Source: Dyadobacter bucti (GTDB lineage: Bacteria; Bacteroidota; Bacteroidia; Cytophagales; Spirosomataceae). Taken from it: a stretch of 64,000 bases of DNA. Every line of letters starts with the position of its first letter. Position 1 is the first letter of the stretch. The notes beneath the pieces are model-generated. The model saw only the letters and a list, made by a program, of their open reading frames with translations, searched no databases and was not told the origin of the DNA. The stretch spans positions 558,001 to 622,000 of the forward strand of contig NZ_SWFP01000004.1 of NCBI RefSeq assembly GCF_005869225.1. The letters run 5' to 3'. Position numbers and translations under genes: made by a program. Positions 26,422 through 35,494 of this stretch are shown in pieces.

Positions 26422-27612
26422 CTATATTTTAATAAAGATCTTTTTCTTGTACATCCAGTGCAATATCAGCCATTCGAATAGCAGGATCGTAGCTCCGCTT
26501 ACCAGGGTCCGATATGGATCTCCCAAGATCAGGTCATAGTTTGGGCTGATATTGATCCGGAAAGACTGGTCGATGAAACTGTCAATGGTATGGGCGATGA
26601 TATATGCGGCGATAGAGTTGGTCCCGATGACAATCAGCGGGATAAATAGTGATTTTTTTTGTAATACATCAACCAGGAAATAGAATGTTGCCAAAAGTAA
26701 AAAGCACCATCCGCCGCTAAACAAAGTCCATGCCGGTGTCCAGATTCTCTTGACGATCGGATTTACACCGGCAAAATGTAGCACCAGGGCCACTACAAAC
26801 AAAATTGCAGAAGTTACAACCAGGCGTTTGATGAGCAGCATAGGTGAAGTTGAAGATTTGAGCCACTGCCCCGCAATCAGCCCGAGTATCATCGTTCCGA
26901 GTGTTGTTATAAAACTTAATGTGCTGTAACCTCCTCCATTGAAATGAAAGGCTTTCTCTCTTGGGAACAAATTCATAAACCACCTGTCGAAGGCCCAGGC
27001 GAAATTCGTGTTCTTATTCCAATGTGCTGCAAATCCTTTCAGGTTATGTTCCCAGTCAGCGGTAATACCTGTTTCGGACCAGTCGAAATAAGGGCCGGGC
27101 AACGGGTACAGCGCAAATGCGAGTCCGTAGAGAAACAAAATACTTACAAATGCGCCCCACTGAATTTTCTCAGATCCAAAACCCAGAGCAAATAGTATGG
27201 GGTAACCCAATCCGATTTGCGTAAGGGTGTCTTCAAATGTAAAATTGGTCTGGTTGGCGTGCATGGACCTCAAAAAAATACCGAGCAGGATCAGGATCAG
27301 GGAGCGTCGGATCGTATGGTACCACATTACGGAGGTGGACTGCTGTTTGCTGGCACGGCTTGCCATAGAGTAGGGCAGTGCCACACCAACCAGGAATGAA
27401 AAGGAGGGCTGTATCAGATCATGTAATGAGCATCCTATCCAGGGAACATGGCTTTGGTGGAAATCCAAAAAAGCCCAGAAAGTGCTTTCGGGAAACGCAT
27501 CGGCAACTTTACCGAACCGGAGTACCTCCGCCATCATTAAAAACATTACAAATCCACGATAAGCGTCCACCGACGAAACGCGCTGGGGAGGAGGTAGGGT
27601 ATAATCTTTCAA
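26422..27612 (-). CDS. DUF5009 / heparan-alpha-glucosaminide N-acetyltransferase-like membrane protein
   Basis: A 396-residue integral membrane protein with about ten helices. The N-terminal RVSSVDAYRGFVMFLMM is the family signature of DUF5009/HGSNAT-like acyltransferases. The conserved His is in LHDLIQPSFSFLVGVALPYS. Related proteins (NagX, YeiB) move acetyl groups across the membrane to sugars. No glycan gene is adjacent, so the acceptor is unknown. Length is normal for the bacterial group. Confidence 0.85.
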   Translation of the reverse strand: MKDYTLPPPQRVSSVDAYRGFVMFLMMAEVLRFGKVADAFPESTFWAFLDFHQSHVPWIGCSLHDLIQPSFSFLVGVALPYSMASRASKQQSTSVMWYHTIRRSLILILLGIFLRSMHANQTNFTFEDTLTQIGLGYPILFALGFGSEKIQWGAFVSILFLYGLAFALYPLPGPYFDWSETGITADWEHNLKGFAAHWNKNTNFAWAFDRWFMNLFPREKAFHFNGGGYSTLSFITTLGTMILGLIAGQWLKSSTSPMLLIKRLVVTSAILFVVALVLHFAGVNPIVKRIWTPAWTLFSGGWCFLLLATFYFLVDVLQKKSLFIPLIVIGTNSIAAYIIAHTIDSFIDQSFRINISPNYDLILGDPYRTLVSGATILLFEWLILHWMYKKKIFIKI

Positions 27613-27664
27613 AGGGTTAGTAAATTAGATGGAGGAAAATTAATCAGATGATAAGTATAGAAAG

Positions 27665-27699
27665 AAAAAGCCCCGCCGGATATACCCGGAGAGGCTTTT
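27665..27699 (-). terminator. terminator of the subunit-3/GMC operon
   Basis: AAGCC (27669-27673) pairs with GGCTT (27693-27697), with an inner CCGG/CCGG stem, and T-runs on both sides. Pairing is better on the minus strand, just past the GMC stop codon at 27725. Confidence 0.6.
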
Positions 27700-27724
27700 T
27701 TCAACCAGTAACAGAAATTTTCTT

Positions 27725-29443
27725 CTAAATATTCATTTTCTTCAACTCCTTTACCGCGAAGTCGGCAGCACGGGCTGTCATCGCCATGTAAGTCAGCGAT
27801 GGATTTACACAGGATGCCGAAGTCATGAAGGCGCCGTCTGTGACAAATACATTTTCCGCACCCCAAACCTGGTTGTTTTTATTCAAAACTGAGGTTTTAG
27901 GGTCATTACCCATGCGAGCGGTCCCCATTTCATGAATACCGATTCCGGGATGCTTAGACTCGTCATTGTATGGAGATACGTTTGTCAAACCTGCGGCTTC
28001 CAGCATTTCCGCGGCATCGTTCATCATGTCCTTCCGCATTTTTTTCTCGTTGTCGCCATAAGCAGCATCGAAAACTACGATCGGTAAGCCCCATTTATCT
28101 TTTTTCGTAGGATGCAGCGTAAACCTGTTTTTCTCATCCGGGATCATTTCTCCGAATCCACCCAGGTTCATAGTCCACGCCCCCGGTTCAGAAAGCTTTT
28201 TCTTGAAATCAGCACCGAAACCTTCAACACCGGCTCCACCGCTCCAGCTATCGCGGCTTGCCCCGCCCTGGTAACCGAAACCTCTGAGATAATCCCTTTT
28301 GTCATTGCCCCAGTTGCGGTAGCGCGGAACGTAAATGCCGTTAGCCCTGCGGCCGAAATAATATTTATCCTCAAATCCGGGCATTGTACCTCTTGCTCCC
28401 ACCGCAAGGTGGTGGTCCATAATGTTACGGCCCAGCTGATCACTTTCGTTACCCAGACCATTCGGGAACCGCTTGGATTTTGAATTCATCAGAATCGACG
28501 CTGAAGGAATAGCTGACGCATTCATGAAGATGATTTTTGCATAATATTCCTTGGTCTCCATCGTGTTCTGGTTGATGATCCTTACACCGGTAACTTTGCC
28601 AAGCTTGTCATCATAAATCACCTCAGAAACAATGGAATCAGGCACAAGCGTTAAATTGCCAGTCCTTTGAGCAGCAGGAAGTGTAGCCGCCTGCGTGCTG
28701 AAATAAGCACCATAAGGACATCCTCGCATGCACATGTTGCGAAACTGGCAAGCAGCACGCCCCAGTTCTGTATGGACAGCGTTGGGCTGGCTCAAATTGG
28801 CGGTACGGCCAATGATGATATGGCGTCCACCAAACTTTTTCTCGACCTCTCCCTTCACGTGTTTTTCAACGCAGTTCATCTGCATGGGAGGAAGGAATTG
28901 ACCGTCAGGAAGTACATCCAGTCCATCTCTGGCGCCACTGATACCAGCAAATTTCTCCACGTAGTCGTACCAGGGAGCGATGTCATTGTAACGGATCGGC
29001 CAGTCGATGGAGATCCCGTCTTTTGCATTGGCTTCAAAATCCATCGGATTGAGGCGATAGCTCTGGCGTCCCCATAGGAGCGAACGGCCTCCGACGTGGT
29101 ATGCACGGATCCAGTCAAATTTCCTGGTTTCATCGTACATGTTTTCCTTATCGTTTTCGAATAGGTATCTATGCTCTTCATTGGCGGTATATCCCGTGCG
29201 CATACCTGCCCAGTATTCCTCCTTTGCAACCGTGGTCACCCGCCCCCGGTGTTCAAACTCCCATGGGGCCAGTGTTGCAGTTTTATAATCAGTAATGTGT
29301 TTAAGATCCCGGCCTCTTTCGAGCATAACCACTTTCAGACCTTTTTCGCACAGTTCTTTCGCGGCCCAGCCTCCGCTAATCCCCGAACCTACCACAATCG
29401 CATCGAAAGTGGCTTGTTTTGTTGCCTTAATATTTAAATTCAT
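27725..29443 (-). CDS. GMC family FAD-dependent oxidoreductase
   Basis: A 572-residue glucose-methanol-choline oxidoreductase. The FAD-binding motif VVGSGISGGWAAKELCEKG lies at about 17-35, SLLWGRQSYRLNPMDFE is the second conserved block, and CMRGCPYGAYFSTQ is the cysteine motif of the gluconate/glucoside dehydrogenase branch. The C-terminal domain ends HEMGTARMGNDPKTSVLN and VFVTDGAFMTSASCVNPSLT (active-site His and Asn). It lacks its own signal peptide; the preceding subunit-3 gene supplies a probable Tat signal. It likely oxidises a sugar or polyol in the periplasm. Start at ATG 29443. Confidence 0.92.
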   Translation of the reverse strand: MNLNIKATKQATFDAIVVGSGISGGWAAKELCEKGLKVVMLERGRDLKHITDYKTATLAPWEFEHRGRVTTVAKEEYWAGMRTGYTANEEHRYLFENDKENMYDETRKFDWIRAYHVGGRSLLWGRQSYRLNPMDFEANAKDGISIDWPIRYNDIAPWYDYVEKFAGISGARDGLDVLPDGQFLPPMQMNCVEKHVKGEVEKKFGGRHIIIGRTANLSQPNAVHTELGRAACQFRNMCMRGCPYGAYFSTQAATLPAAQRTGNLTLVPDSIVSEVIYDDKLGKVTGVRIINQNTMETKEYYAKIIFMNASAIPSASILMNSKSKRFPNGLGNESDQLGRNIMDHHLAVGARGTMPGFEDKYYFGRRANGIYVPRYRNWGNDKRDYLRGFGYQGGASRDSWSGGAGVEGFGADFKKKLSEPGAWTMNLGGFGEMIPDEKNRFTLHPTKKDKWGLPIVVFDAAYGDNEKKMRKDMMNDAAEMLEAAGLTNVSPYNDESKHPGIGIHEMGTARMGNDPKTSVLNKNNQVWGAENVFVTDGAFMTSASCVNPSLTYMAMTARAADFAVKELKKMNI

Positions 29444-29511
29444 GATGAACGATTTTTTCAATTTTGATTAAACGATCCCGGAATATTCCTTCTTCCGATA
29501 CACCGGCAAGA

Positions 29512-30111
29512 TTACATTGCCCAGGCTTTTTGTCCTGGTTTCAGATCCACGCAGCCGTCGTACCTGCCAGGCACCGCTACATATTCCAATGCCTGTGTGG
29601 CGCCTTGCTCAGAAGTGAAATAACCCAAAAGCGTGAGTTCTTTAATCAGACGGAAAAACGGCACACCGGCTTCAGTATATTCTTTGCCGGCCTCGGTATA
29701 TTTTTTCTTCTCTTCGCCTGCTTTCGCCATTTCTTCCCGGGTAGCTGTTTCCATTTCTTTAAGAATGGAAGTTTGCTCCGCTGGTGAAGCCTTAAGGAAA
29801 TCCTTTTTCTCAAGCTCTTTCAATCCTTTCTCGAAGCTTTCCTGATCTTTGTTGGCGTAGCAGTCTTTCAGCATCAGTTCTATAAACTCACCCACCTTCG
29901 CATCCTTTGCGCCAGGAGTATCTGTCTTTGGAATAATGAGTTCGGCAACTTCCGAAACTATCGATTTTCTATCCGCTGAAAACGGGAAAGTCATCGCACT
30001 GGAAGTTTCATCTGCGGATCGGCAGCCTTCCAAAAAAGCCATCAAGGTAGGAGCGGAGAGTGCACCACCCATCATTAGCGCCACACGGCCTAAGGCATCA
30101 CGTCTTTTCAT
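29512..30111 (-). CDS. gluconate 2-dehydrogenase subunit 3-like protein
   Basis: A 199-residue small subunit for the GMC enzyme encoded 68 bases downstream. The N-terminus MKRRDALGRVALMMGGALS has the double Arg and hydrophobic core of a Tat signal, followed by a Cys (FLEGCRS) that may be lipidated. The body contains VSEVAELIIPKTDTPGAKDAKV, a subunit-3 family hallmark, and ends with DGCVDLKPGQKAWAM. The pair is probably exported folded by Tat and passes electrons to the respiratory chain. Start at ATG 30111. Confidence 0.9.
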   Translation of the reverse strand: MKRRDALGRVALMMGGALSAPTLMAFLEGCRSADETSSAMTFPFSADRKSIVSEVAELIIPKTDTPGAKDAKVGEFIELMLKDCYANKDQESFEKGLKELEKKDFLKASPAEQTSILKEMETATREEMAKAGEEKKKYTEAGKEYTEAGVPFFRLIKELTLLGYFTSEQGATQALEYVAVPGRYDGCVDLKPGQKAWAM

Positions 30112-30341
30112 TTGATTATATGAATAAGTTAACAATCCAAAATGTAATATTTCATTTGATAAGTGCAATTTAAATCGCTGTGCGAATTTATGAAATATTC
30201 TTTGTTGCTAAGATCTTAGAACAATTCTATATAGTAGTTTTTATGTATAAAATGTTAATACATAATTCAATAGAGGTATTAAAATGAGATTAATGTTGCG
30301 CAGGATAGTATAATCTTGCAGCGGGCGGGAAATTATTTTTA

Positions 30342-31397
30342 CTATAAAACCATGAGATTGCAGCCTCGGATATCTGAATTGTCAAATCTGCCCATCACAT
30401 AAAAGGTCCCCGACGCCTCTCCGAACCTTCCAAGATCCTGTGTTTCGATAAAAGAGCAGCTATCGAGATTTGCGAGGTCGATCACATTGATCCCGCCTGT
30501 TTTTGTAGCATTAATATTATGGTCAAAGGTCGAAAACGGATCGTTGACATCCCGCAGCAAAACACGCATGGAAAACCCAGGTTCAAATAGGCCCGAACCG
30601 TAGGAATAACCCTGTGAGAGCAATTCGGTCATTCCATATTCGGAATGTATCCGGGGTACGAAAAAGTTTTTTGTCAGAATATCATGTACTTCTTCTCTCA
30701 GAAGTTCCTGACGGCGGCCTTTCATCCCGCCTGTGTCCATTACAGTAAGGTTGGACATGCTTTTTAAAAAGGAAAGATCAGTCCCGCTTTCAGCCAAATC
30801 CAGCAAGGCGAAGGTCACACCAAGAAGAAGTACGTTTTTCCCGTCAGGATTTTTGGATAACTGTTTAAGCCTTTCCAACATTTCATCGATGTTATGCAGA
30901 TAAAAACCGGATAAGTCTGAGTCTGTTTGGTCAATAAAATGTTGCATCATATACACCAGCGAAGAGTTGTTTCGTTCAAGGTATGATGGTAACAAAGCAA
31001 GAATATGGAAGTTTTTCAGATCGCCATATTTTTCATTGAAAATCCTTGAGGCAACCATTTCATACAAAGGAGCGTCATACAAGGCATGTCGGCTTGCGGA
31101 GTGACCGGTAGTGCCGCTGCTTTGAAAAATAACGGTGGGGTCAGATGGCTGCCCGGTCCTGATCTGATGGTTTTTGAAAAATTGGATGGGTAAAAATGGA
31201 ATTTCGGTTAGCTCGCTGATGTTTTCGGGCTTGATGTTGAGATGAGCAAGATACTCTTTATAAACGGCATTGTACTGCGCCTGATAAATGAAGATTTTTA
31301 GTGCCAGGCTCTCAAAATCAGCAGGTTGTAAAAGCATGATTTGATTCCTGAGCCCGTCCCTTATTTCGCCGGAAGATTTGTTGTTTTGAAGTTCCAA
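30342..31397 (-). CDS. LuxE/PaaK-like acyl-protein synthetase
   Basis: A 351-residue member of the LuxE-like ANL (adenylate-forming) group. TVIFQSSGTTGHSASRH (about 88-104) is the phosphate-binding loop, MDTGGMKGRR the second motif, and RIHSEYGMTELLSQGY the conserved A5-like motif. LuxE activates a fatty acid as acyl-AMP and holds it as a thioester for reduction, but no luxCD or other partner is here, so the role is open. The first in-frame start is TTG at 31397; ATG at 31337 is an alternative that still keeps the family N-terminus. The gene stands alone. Confidence 0.8.
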   Translation of the reverse strand: MELQNNKSSGEIRDGLRNQIMLLQPADFESLALKIFIYQAQYNAVYKEYLAHLNIKPENISELTEIPFLPIQFFKNHQIRTGQPSDPTVIFQSSGTTGHSASRHALYDAPLYEMVASRIFNEKYGDLKNFHILALLPSYLERNNSSLVYMMQHFIDQTDSDLSGFYLHNIDEMLERLKQLSKNPDGKNVLLLGVTFALLDLAESGTDLSFLKSMSNLTVMDTGGMKGRRQELLREEVHDILTKNFFVPRIHSEYGMTELLSQGYSYGSGLFEPGFSMRVLLRDVNDPFSTFDHNINATKTGGINVIDLANLDSCSFIETQDLGRFGEASGTFYVMGRFDNSDIRGCNLMVL

Positions 31398-31420
31398 TAC
31401 TGTTACTTTCGTAGAATTAA

Positions 31421-31434
31421 GGTGTAAAGTTATA
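31421..31434 (-). promoter_or_regulatory. -7 region (TATAACTTTACACC) of the LuxE-like gene
   Basis: This 14-base block is one mismatch from TAnnTTTG (TAACTTTA) and recurs identically upstream of the J-like gene at 38845-38858. Confidence 0.4.
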
Positions 31435-31529
31435 TGGTAGCTGTTTTAAATTAACGACGTATAATCAAAAAATCGATAATTGAGTAAGGCTCCAACCGTT
31501 CTGAAATCTGTTTTTAAAATAGTTTTAAT

Positions 31530-32054
31530 ATGAAATTCAAAGTTTTCCTCTTCGTGATTTTTGCGGTTACCGCGGCAGGCTGTGTGGATATTCCCGACTT
31601 CGAGGATTCACCTGTCATTTACTACAATGGTATCGACCATTATACAGGGCTCAGTGATTTGGGGGCAAAGATTGAATACGTTACGATCACCGTTGATTTC
31701 GAAGACGGTAACGGTGATTTGGGGGTATCTGCGGAAGAACGTTCGGACACGGTTTTTACCTTACCTTATGGGGGCTGGGGGAATTATGAACTTGTTACGG
31801 CGCGTCGGGGTGCCGATGGCAAATGGACGGAATCTATCCTCTCCACAGATCAGGTTATGTGGATGCCTATTTTAAAACCAGATGGCAAACCAGGACCAAT
31901 AAAGGGGAAGCTTGATCTCAACACCAAATTCCCTTACTCGAACAGCTCGGTACAAAGTTGGGTGCGGTTTAAGGTAAGGATCAGGGATCGGGCGTTGAAC
32001 GTGAGTAACCAGATTTCCACGGACAGTATTTTGGTTCCCATATCCGCTCGGTAA
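31530..32054 (+). CDS. hypothetical lipoprotein
   Basis: A 174-residue protein with a lipoprotein signal (lipobox TAAGC, Cys18), so it is probably attached to the inner or outer membrane. After the Cys comes an acidic stretch, then TVDFEDGNGDLGVSAEER, an Asp-rich loop seen in many Bacteroidetes surface lipoproteins that may bind Ca2+. The remainder is beta-prone. I know no function. It is convergent with the histidine kinase and divergent from the LuxE-like gene. Confidence 0.8.
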   Translation: MKFKVFLFVIFAVTAAGCVDIPDFEDSPVIYYNGIDHYTGLSDLGAKIEYVTITVDFEDGNGDLGVSAEERSDTVFTLPYGGWGNYELVTARRGADGKWTESILSTDQVMWMPILKPDGKPGPIKGKLDLNTKFPYSNSSVQSWVRFKVRIRDRALNVSNQISTDSILVPISAR

Positions 32055-32088
32055 AAATTGGAGTTGATAATCTTATAAAGAGGTACTG

Positions 32089-33366
32089 CTATTCGATGAT
32101 CTGTGCATTCAGCACGATCCTGAATGTGGTACCTTTTCCTATTTCTGAGCTTTTGACGAAGAGTTTCCCCGAGTGATAATTTTCTATAATCCTTTTAGCC
32201 AGTGTCAAACCCAACCCCCAGCCTCTTTTTTTCGTGCTGAACCCAGGGTTGAAAATTTTATTGATATTGGCCTTGCTCATTCCTTTCCCTGTATCGGAGA
32301 TATCAATCCAGATTTCCTTGGCCATAGGAGGTGCCTGCAGGGTAACATTAATCTCTCCGATACCTCCCATTGCATCCACTGCGTTTTTACAAATGTTCTC
32401 AATAACCCATTCGAACAGATTTTTATTCAGAAGTGCGGTTTGCTGTTCTGCAAGTTGATTGAAGACATGAAATTTCACTTTTGATGAAACCCGTTTTTCC
32501 AGGTAGCTGATAAAATTGGTAAGGACTTCCGAAACAGGTTCGTCTCTCAATGTCGGAACAGAACCGATATTTGAAAAACGGGTAGTGATCATTTCCAGCC
32601 TGATTACATCTTTTTCAATTTCCTCCGCTATTGATGGGTCAATAGTGGGATCGCTGCGGAAATATTCTACCCAGGCCATCAGTGACGACAATGGTGTTCC
32701 GAGCTGGTGAGCGGTTTCCTTAGCCAGGCCAACCCAGACTCGGTTTTGCTCCGCCTTACGCGCCGAACTGAATGCCAGATAAGCGAGATAGCCGATCAAA
32801 AGCATGACAGACAGCTGCAAAAAAGGATAATACCTCAACTGGGTAAGCAGGAAAGAATTGCTGTAGTAGATATAGCCGGTTTTTCCTTTGCCTAGCTCAA
32901 CCGGAATTGCAGGGTGTTCGGTTTTCATGATTTCCAGCTTTTCCTGAATGATCCGTTCCCGTTCCTGAGGACGAATACCTTCCGGAAATTTGATGTTATT
33001 GTTCGGATTTGCCAGATTGTTCTCATTTACATAGATAACCGGTATCTGGTAAAAAGTGACGGCGTCCTGGATAACCTCGTATATTACATTAAAATTTTCG
33101 TCAAGCGGGCTGTTGAAAATGTAGCGAAGCCCCTCCGCATATAGTTGTACTTCCCGTTCTTCCCGCTGCTCGAGTTCTTCTACAAGTTTATCGGTATAGT
33201 AAAGTGATCCTATACTTAGTAAAAGCAGTATCAGGCCGATTACATATTTATAAAAGCTTTTCTGGTCATAAGTATCCATAAGCGACCTGCGAAGTCGCTG
33301 GCTGTTCAGTATGGCGACCGGATGCAGACGAAATCGGGGCTTTTGTTTTGGGGTGTCGCTGATCAT
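32089..33366 (-). CDS. membrane sensor histidine kinase
   Basis: A 425-residue two-helix sensor kinase: a membrane segment at about 39-58, a periplasmic sensor part (about 60-180), and a second segment at about 181-203. The kinase core has the phospho-acceptor His in LAKETAHQLGTPLSSLMAW, the N box in NICKNAVDAMGG, then DTGKGMS and GWGLGLTLAKRI. The HQLGTPLSS H-box is typical of a Bacteroidetes orphan kinase group. No HAMP domain or response-regulator gene is near. ATG 33366 and ATG 33279 (MDTYDQKS) are both plausible; the second leaves the membrane helix near the N-terminus, as is usual for this group. Confidence 0.88.
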   Translation of the reverse strand: MISDTPKQKPRFRLHPVAILNSQRLRRSLMDTYDQKSFYKYVIGLILLLLSIGSLYYTDKLVEELEQREEREVQLYAEGLRYIFNSPLDENFNVIYEVIQDAVTFYQIPVIYVNENNLANPNNNIKFPEGIRPQERERIIQEKLEIMKTEHPAIPVELGKGKTGYIYYSNSFLLTQLRYYPFLQLSVMLLIGYLAYLAFSSARKAEQNRVWVGLAKETAHQLGTPLSSLMAWVEYFRSDPTIDPSIAEEIEKDVIRLEMITTRFSNIGSVPTLRDEPVSEVLTNFISYLEKRVSSKVKFHVFNQLAEQQTALLNKNLFEWVIENICKNAVDAMGGIGEINVTLQAPPMAKEIWIDISDTGKGMSKANINKIFNPGFSTKKRGWGLGLTLAKRIIENYHSGKLFVKSSEIGKGTTFRIVLNAQIIE

Positions 33367-33634
33367 TTGGTTAAGCAGGCACTCGTCACCTGAAATTGAT
33401 GTTGTTGCCTACAAATAACGTAAAATATTTGTGCTTAGTCGCTTTGGGTTCAATTCAATGTAAATACTGGGTGGAAAGCCTGCAAAAAGCCTTATTTCGT
33501 AATTCCTGCTCGGCGAGATGGCCGGTTTATAGTTTTAATTATTTATATGATTTCTAAATAGCAAACATGCCTTTCATTCACTTTCCTATTGTAGATTTTG
33601 TAGAGTATTTTTGTTGATCGAATTAGACCTAGTG

Positions 33635-34894
33635 ATGTATAATCAGTTCAAATCAATAAGTTTATCACATCGGAATGCTCCTCTGGCAATAAGGGAACAA
33701 CTTGCATTGAATGAGGCGGGCGCGAAGAGTATGATGCTCCGGCTGAAAGATTTTTTTGATGTTTCCGATGTTTTGGTCGTCTCCACCTGTAACCGTACAG
33801 AAATATATTATTCTTCATCAACCGATCTCAATGAAGACATTATAAAAATGCTTCTGATCGAAAAAGGAATTTCTGACATAGAGTCCTTTACGAGTTATTT
33901 TGAAAGATTTTCTGAGGGAGAAAATGCTGTTCAGCATTTATTCCAGGTAGCTACCGGGTTGCATTCCCAGGTAGTCGGGGACATGCAGATCCCGAATCAA
34001 ATTAAGCACGCTTACCAGTGGTCTGCGGATCTCAACATGGCGGGGCCGTTCTTGCACAGGCTTTTACATACGATATTTTTTGCAAACAAAAAGGTCGCCC
34101 AGGAGACGTTTTTCCGGGATGGTGCCGCGTCTGTTTCCTATGCTTCGGTCGAATTGCTCGAAAGCCTTATGCCGAACCCGAAAGTGTTGATCGTGGGCCT
34201 TGGTGAAATAGGGACAGATGTCTGCCGTAATCTTGAACAGTCATCTACAGCCGATGTGACCATCATTAACCGCACGCGAAGCAAATCCGATAAGCTTGCC
34301 GCCGAGCTCGGTTTCAAGGTTGCCGATTTTGCCGACATCGAGGCTGAAATCGCCCATGCTGATGTAATTGTTTCTTCAATTACCCGCGACGAGCCTTTCT
34401 TCACGAAGGAAATGATGGTGCGTTTGCGAGGTATGTCATTCAAATATTTTATTGATCTTTCTGTTCCCCGCAGTGTTTCGCCTGAGGTAGAGGAAATACC
34501 GGGTGTGATGCTTTATACCATTGACTCCATCAGGTCGAAAGCAGACGAAGCGCTTCAGCGCCGACTGGAGGCCGTTCCTCACGTTCAGGGGATTATTGAT
34601 GAAGCGGTTACGGAATTTAATGACTGGTCCAAAGAAATGATCGTTTCGCCAACCATTCAGAAGCTGAAAGGGGCACTCGAGCAGATCCGTAAAGAAGAAT
34701 TGACCAGGTTTACCAAAAGTCTTAGTGATTCGGAACTTGAAAAAGTGGAGCGTATTACTACCAGTATGATGCAGAAAATACTTAAGTTGCCCGTATTGCA
34801 ATTGAAAGCAGCCTGCAAGAGGGGAGAAGCAGAAACTTTGATAGATGTGTTGAACGATCTTTTCAATCTGGAAGCCGATAAAACGACCCATTGA
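33635..34894 (+). CDS. hemA: glutamyl-tRNA reductase
   Basis: A 419-residue enzyme that reduces glutamyl-tRNA to glutamate-1-semialdehyde, the first committed step of tetrapyrrole synthesis by the C5 route. SLSHRNAPLAIREQL, the catalytic Cys52 in STCNRTEIYY, VVGDMQIPNQIKHAY and the NADPH-binding LIVGLGEIGTDVCRNL are present, followed by the C-terminal dimerisation helices. Start at ATG 33635; an upstream TTG adds eight residues. It is a single gene ending in a strong terminator. Confidence 0.95.
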   Translation: MYNQFKSISLSHRNAPLAIREQLALNEAGAKSMMLRLKDFFDVSDVLVVSTCNRTEIYYSSSTDLNEDIIKMLLIEKGISDIESFTSYFERFSEGENAVQHLFQVATGLHSQVVGDMQIPNQIKHAYQWSADLNMAGPFLHRLLHTIFFANKKVAQETFFRDGAASVSYASVELLESLMPNPKVLIVGLGEIGTDVCRNLEQSSTADVTIINRTRSKSDKLAAELGFKVADFADIEAEIAHADVIVSSITRDEPFFTKEMMVRLRGMSFKYFIDLSVPRSVSPEVEEIPGVMLYTIDSIRSKADEALQRRLEAVPHVQGIIDEAVTEFNDWSKEMIVSPTIQKLKGALEQIRKEELTRFTKSLSDSELEKVERITTSMMQKILKLPVLQLKAACKRGEAETLIDVLNDLFNLEADKTTH

Positions 34895-34913
34895 CGTAAA
34901 TCATATCATATAA

Positions 34914-34952
34914 AGAGCCCCGGAGTCATCGAATTCCGGGGCTCTTTTTTAT
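34914..34952 (+). terminator. hemA terminator
   Basis: AGAGCCCCGGA and TCCGGGGCTCT form an 11-bp perfect stem followed by TTTTTTATT, 20 bases after the hemA stop codon. Confidence 0.9.
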
Positions 34953-34974
34953 TGCTGCCTGAATGAGACTGGGC

Positions 34975-35010
34975 TACAAAAAAGATCGGATGGCTTTGGC
35001 CATCCGATCT
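34975..35010 (-). terminator. minus-strand terminator with no annotated gene upstream
   Basis: AGATCGGATGG and CCATCCGATCT (34984-35010 region) form an 11-bp perfect stem with a six-base loop. On the minus strand it is followed by TTTTTT. On the plus strand no T-run follows, so it is oriented to stop minus-strand transcription. Confidence 0.7.
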
Positions 35011-35273
35011 ATGTATTACCTTACCCTCCACAATAATTAATTGTTTCTTATTATATCGCTATAAATTCTTTAAGTCACGTTTTTCAGTCCTTTTTTAAAA
35101 TTCCGTTCCACCGTTTTTAGCAATGTTTCCGGCAATACCCGGATATTTTTAAGTACATACGATGGCGGCTCGTGTTTGGATTCATTGATTTAAAAAATAT
35201 TTTGACAAAAATGATATCCAGTTTTTTAATAATTGTACTTAATATGTAAAATAACGTCTTTTTTGGTCGTAAT

Positions 35274-35288
35274 GTTGAATTATTCAAC
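35274..35288. promoter_or_regulatory. palindrome GTTGAAT-T-ATTCAAC
   Basis: A perfect 7+1+7 inverted repeat in the A/T-rich gap, with the size and symmetry of a dimeric-regulator operator. No adjacent gene claims it. Confidence 0.3.
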
Positions 35289-35431
35289 GAATAATAACTT
35301 AGAATTTTTTTTTATTTTTCTTTAAATTTTTAGATCCCCGCAGATTTTAGGTTAAAATATAACTGATAAAAAATAGGCGTATTCGGGATGCCTGACGTGC
35401 TGTTGTATATAAAACTGCTCTTCGGAATTAT

Positions 35432-35470
35432 TATAAAAAAACTGTGGGAAATAATTGCCACAGTTTTAAA
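35432..35470 (-). terminator. DEAD-box helicase gene terminator
   Basis: AAAACTGTGG and CCACAGTTTT form a 10-bp perfect stem around a 10-base loop. The minus-strand reading continues into a T-run, 25 bases after the helicase stop codon. Confidence 0.8.
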
Positions 35471-35494
35471 TCGGTTGGGTTCAGACAGGCTAGC

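Larger units (their letters stand above)
34953..35431. other. A/T-rich region without a supported gene
   Basis: A non-coding stretch of about 480 bases between the hemA terminator and the helicase terminator. It holds the minus-strand terminator at 34975-35010, the palindrome at 35274-35288 and several A/T runs. On the minus strand one stop-free frame of about 39 codons (about 35063-35182) has plausible composition but no ATG/GTG/TTG at its beginning. Confidence 0.5.

Noticed and set aside
35063-35182. A 39-codon minus-strand frame in the A/T-rich gap after the helicase
   Set aside because: It has no start codon at its 5' end and directly follows an in-frame stop. It is kept only as part of the hidden-transcript question.
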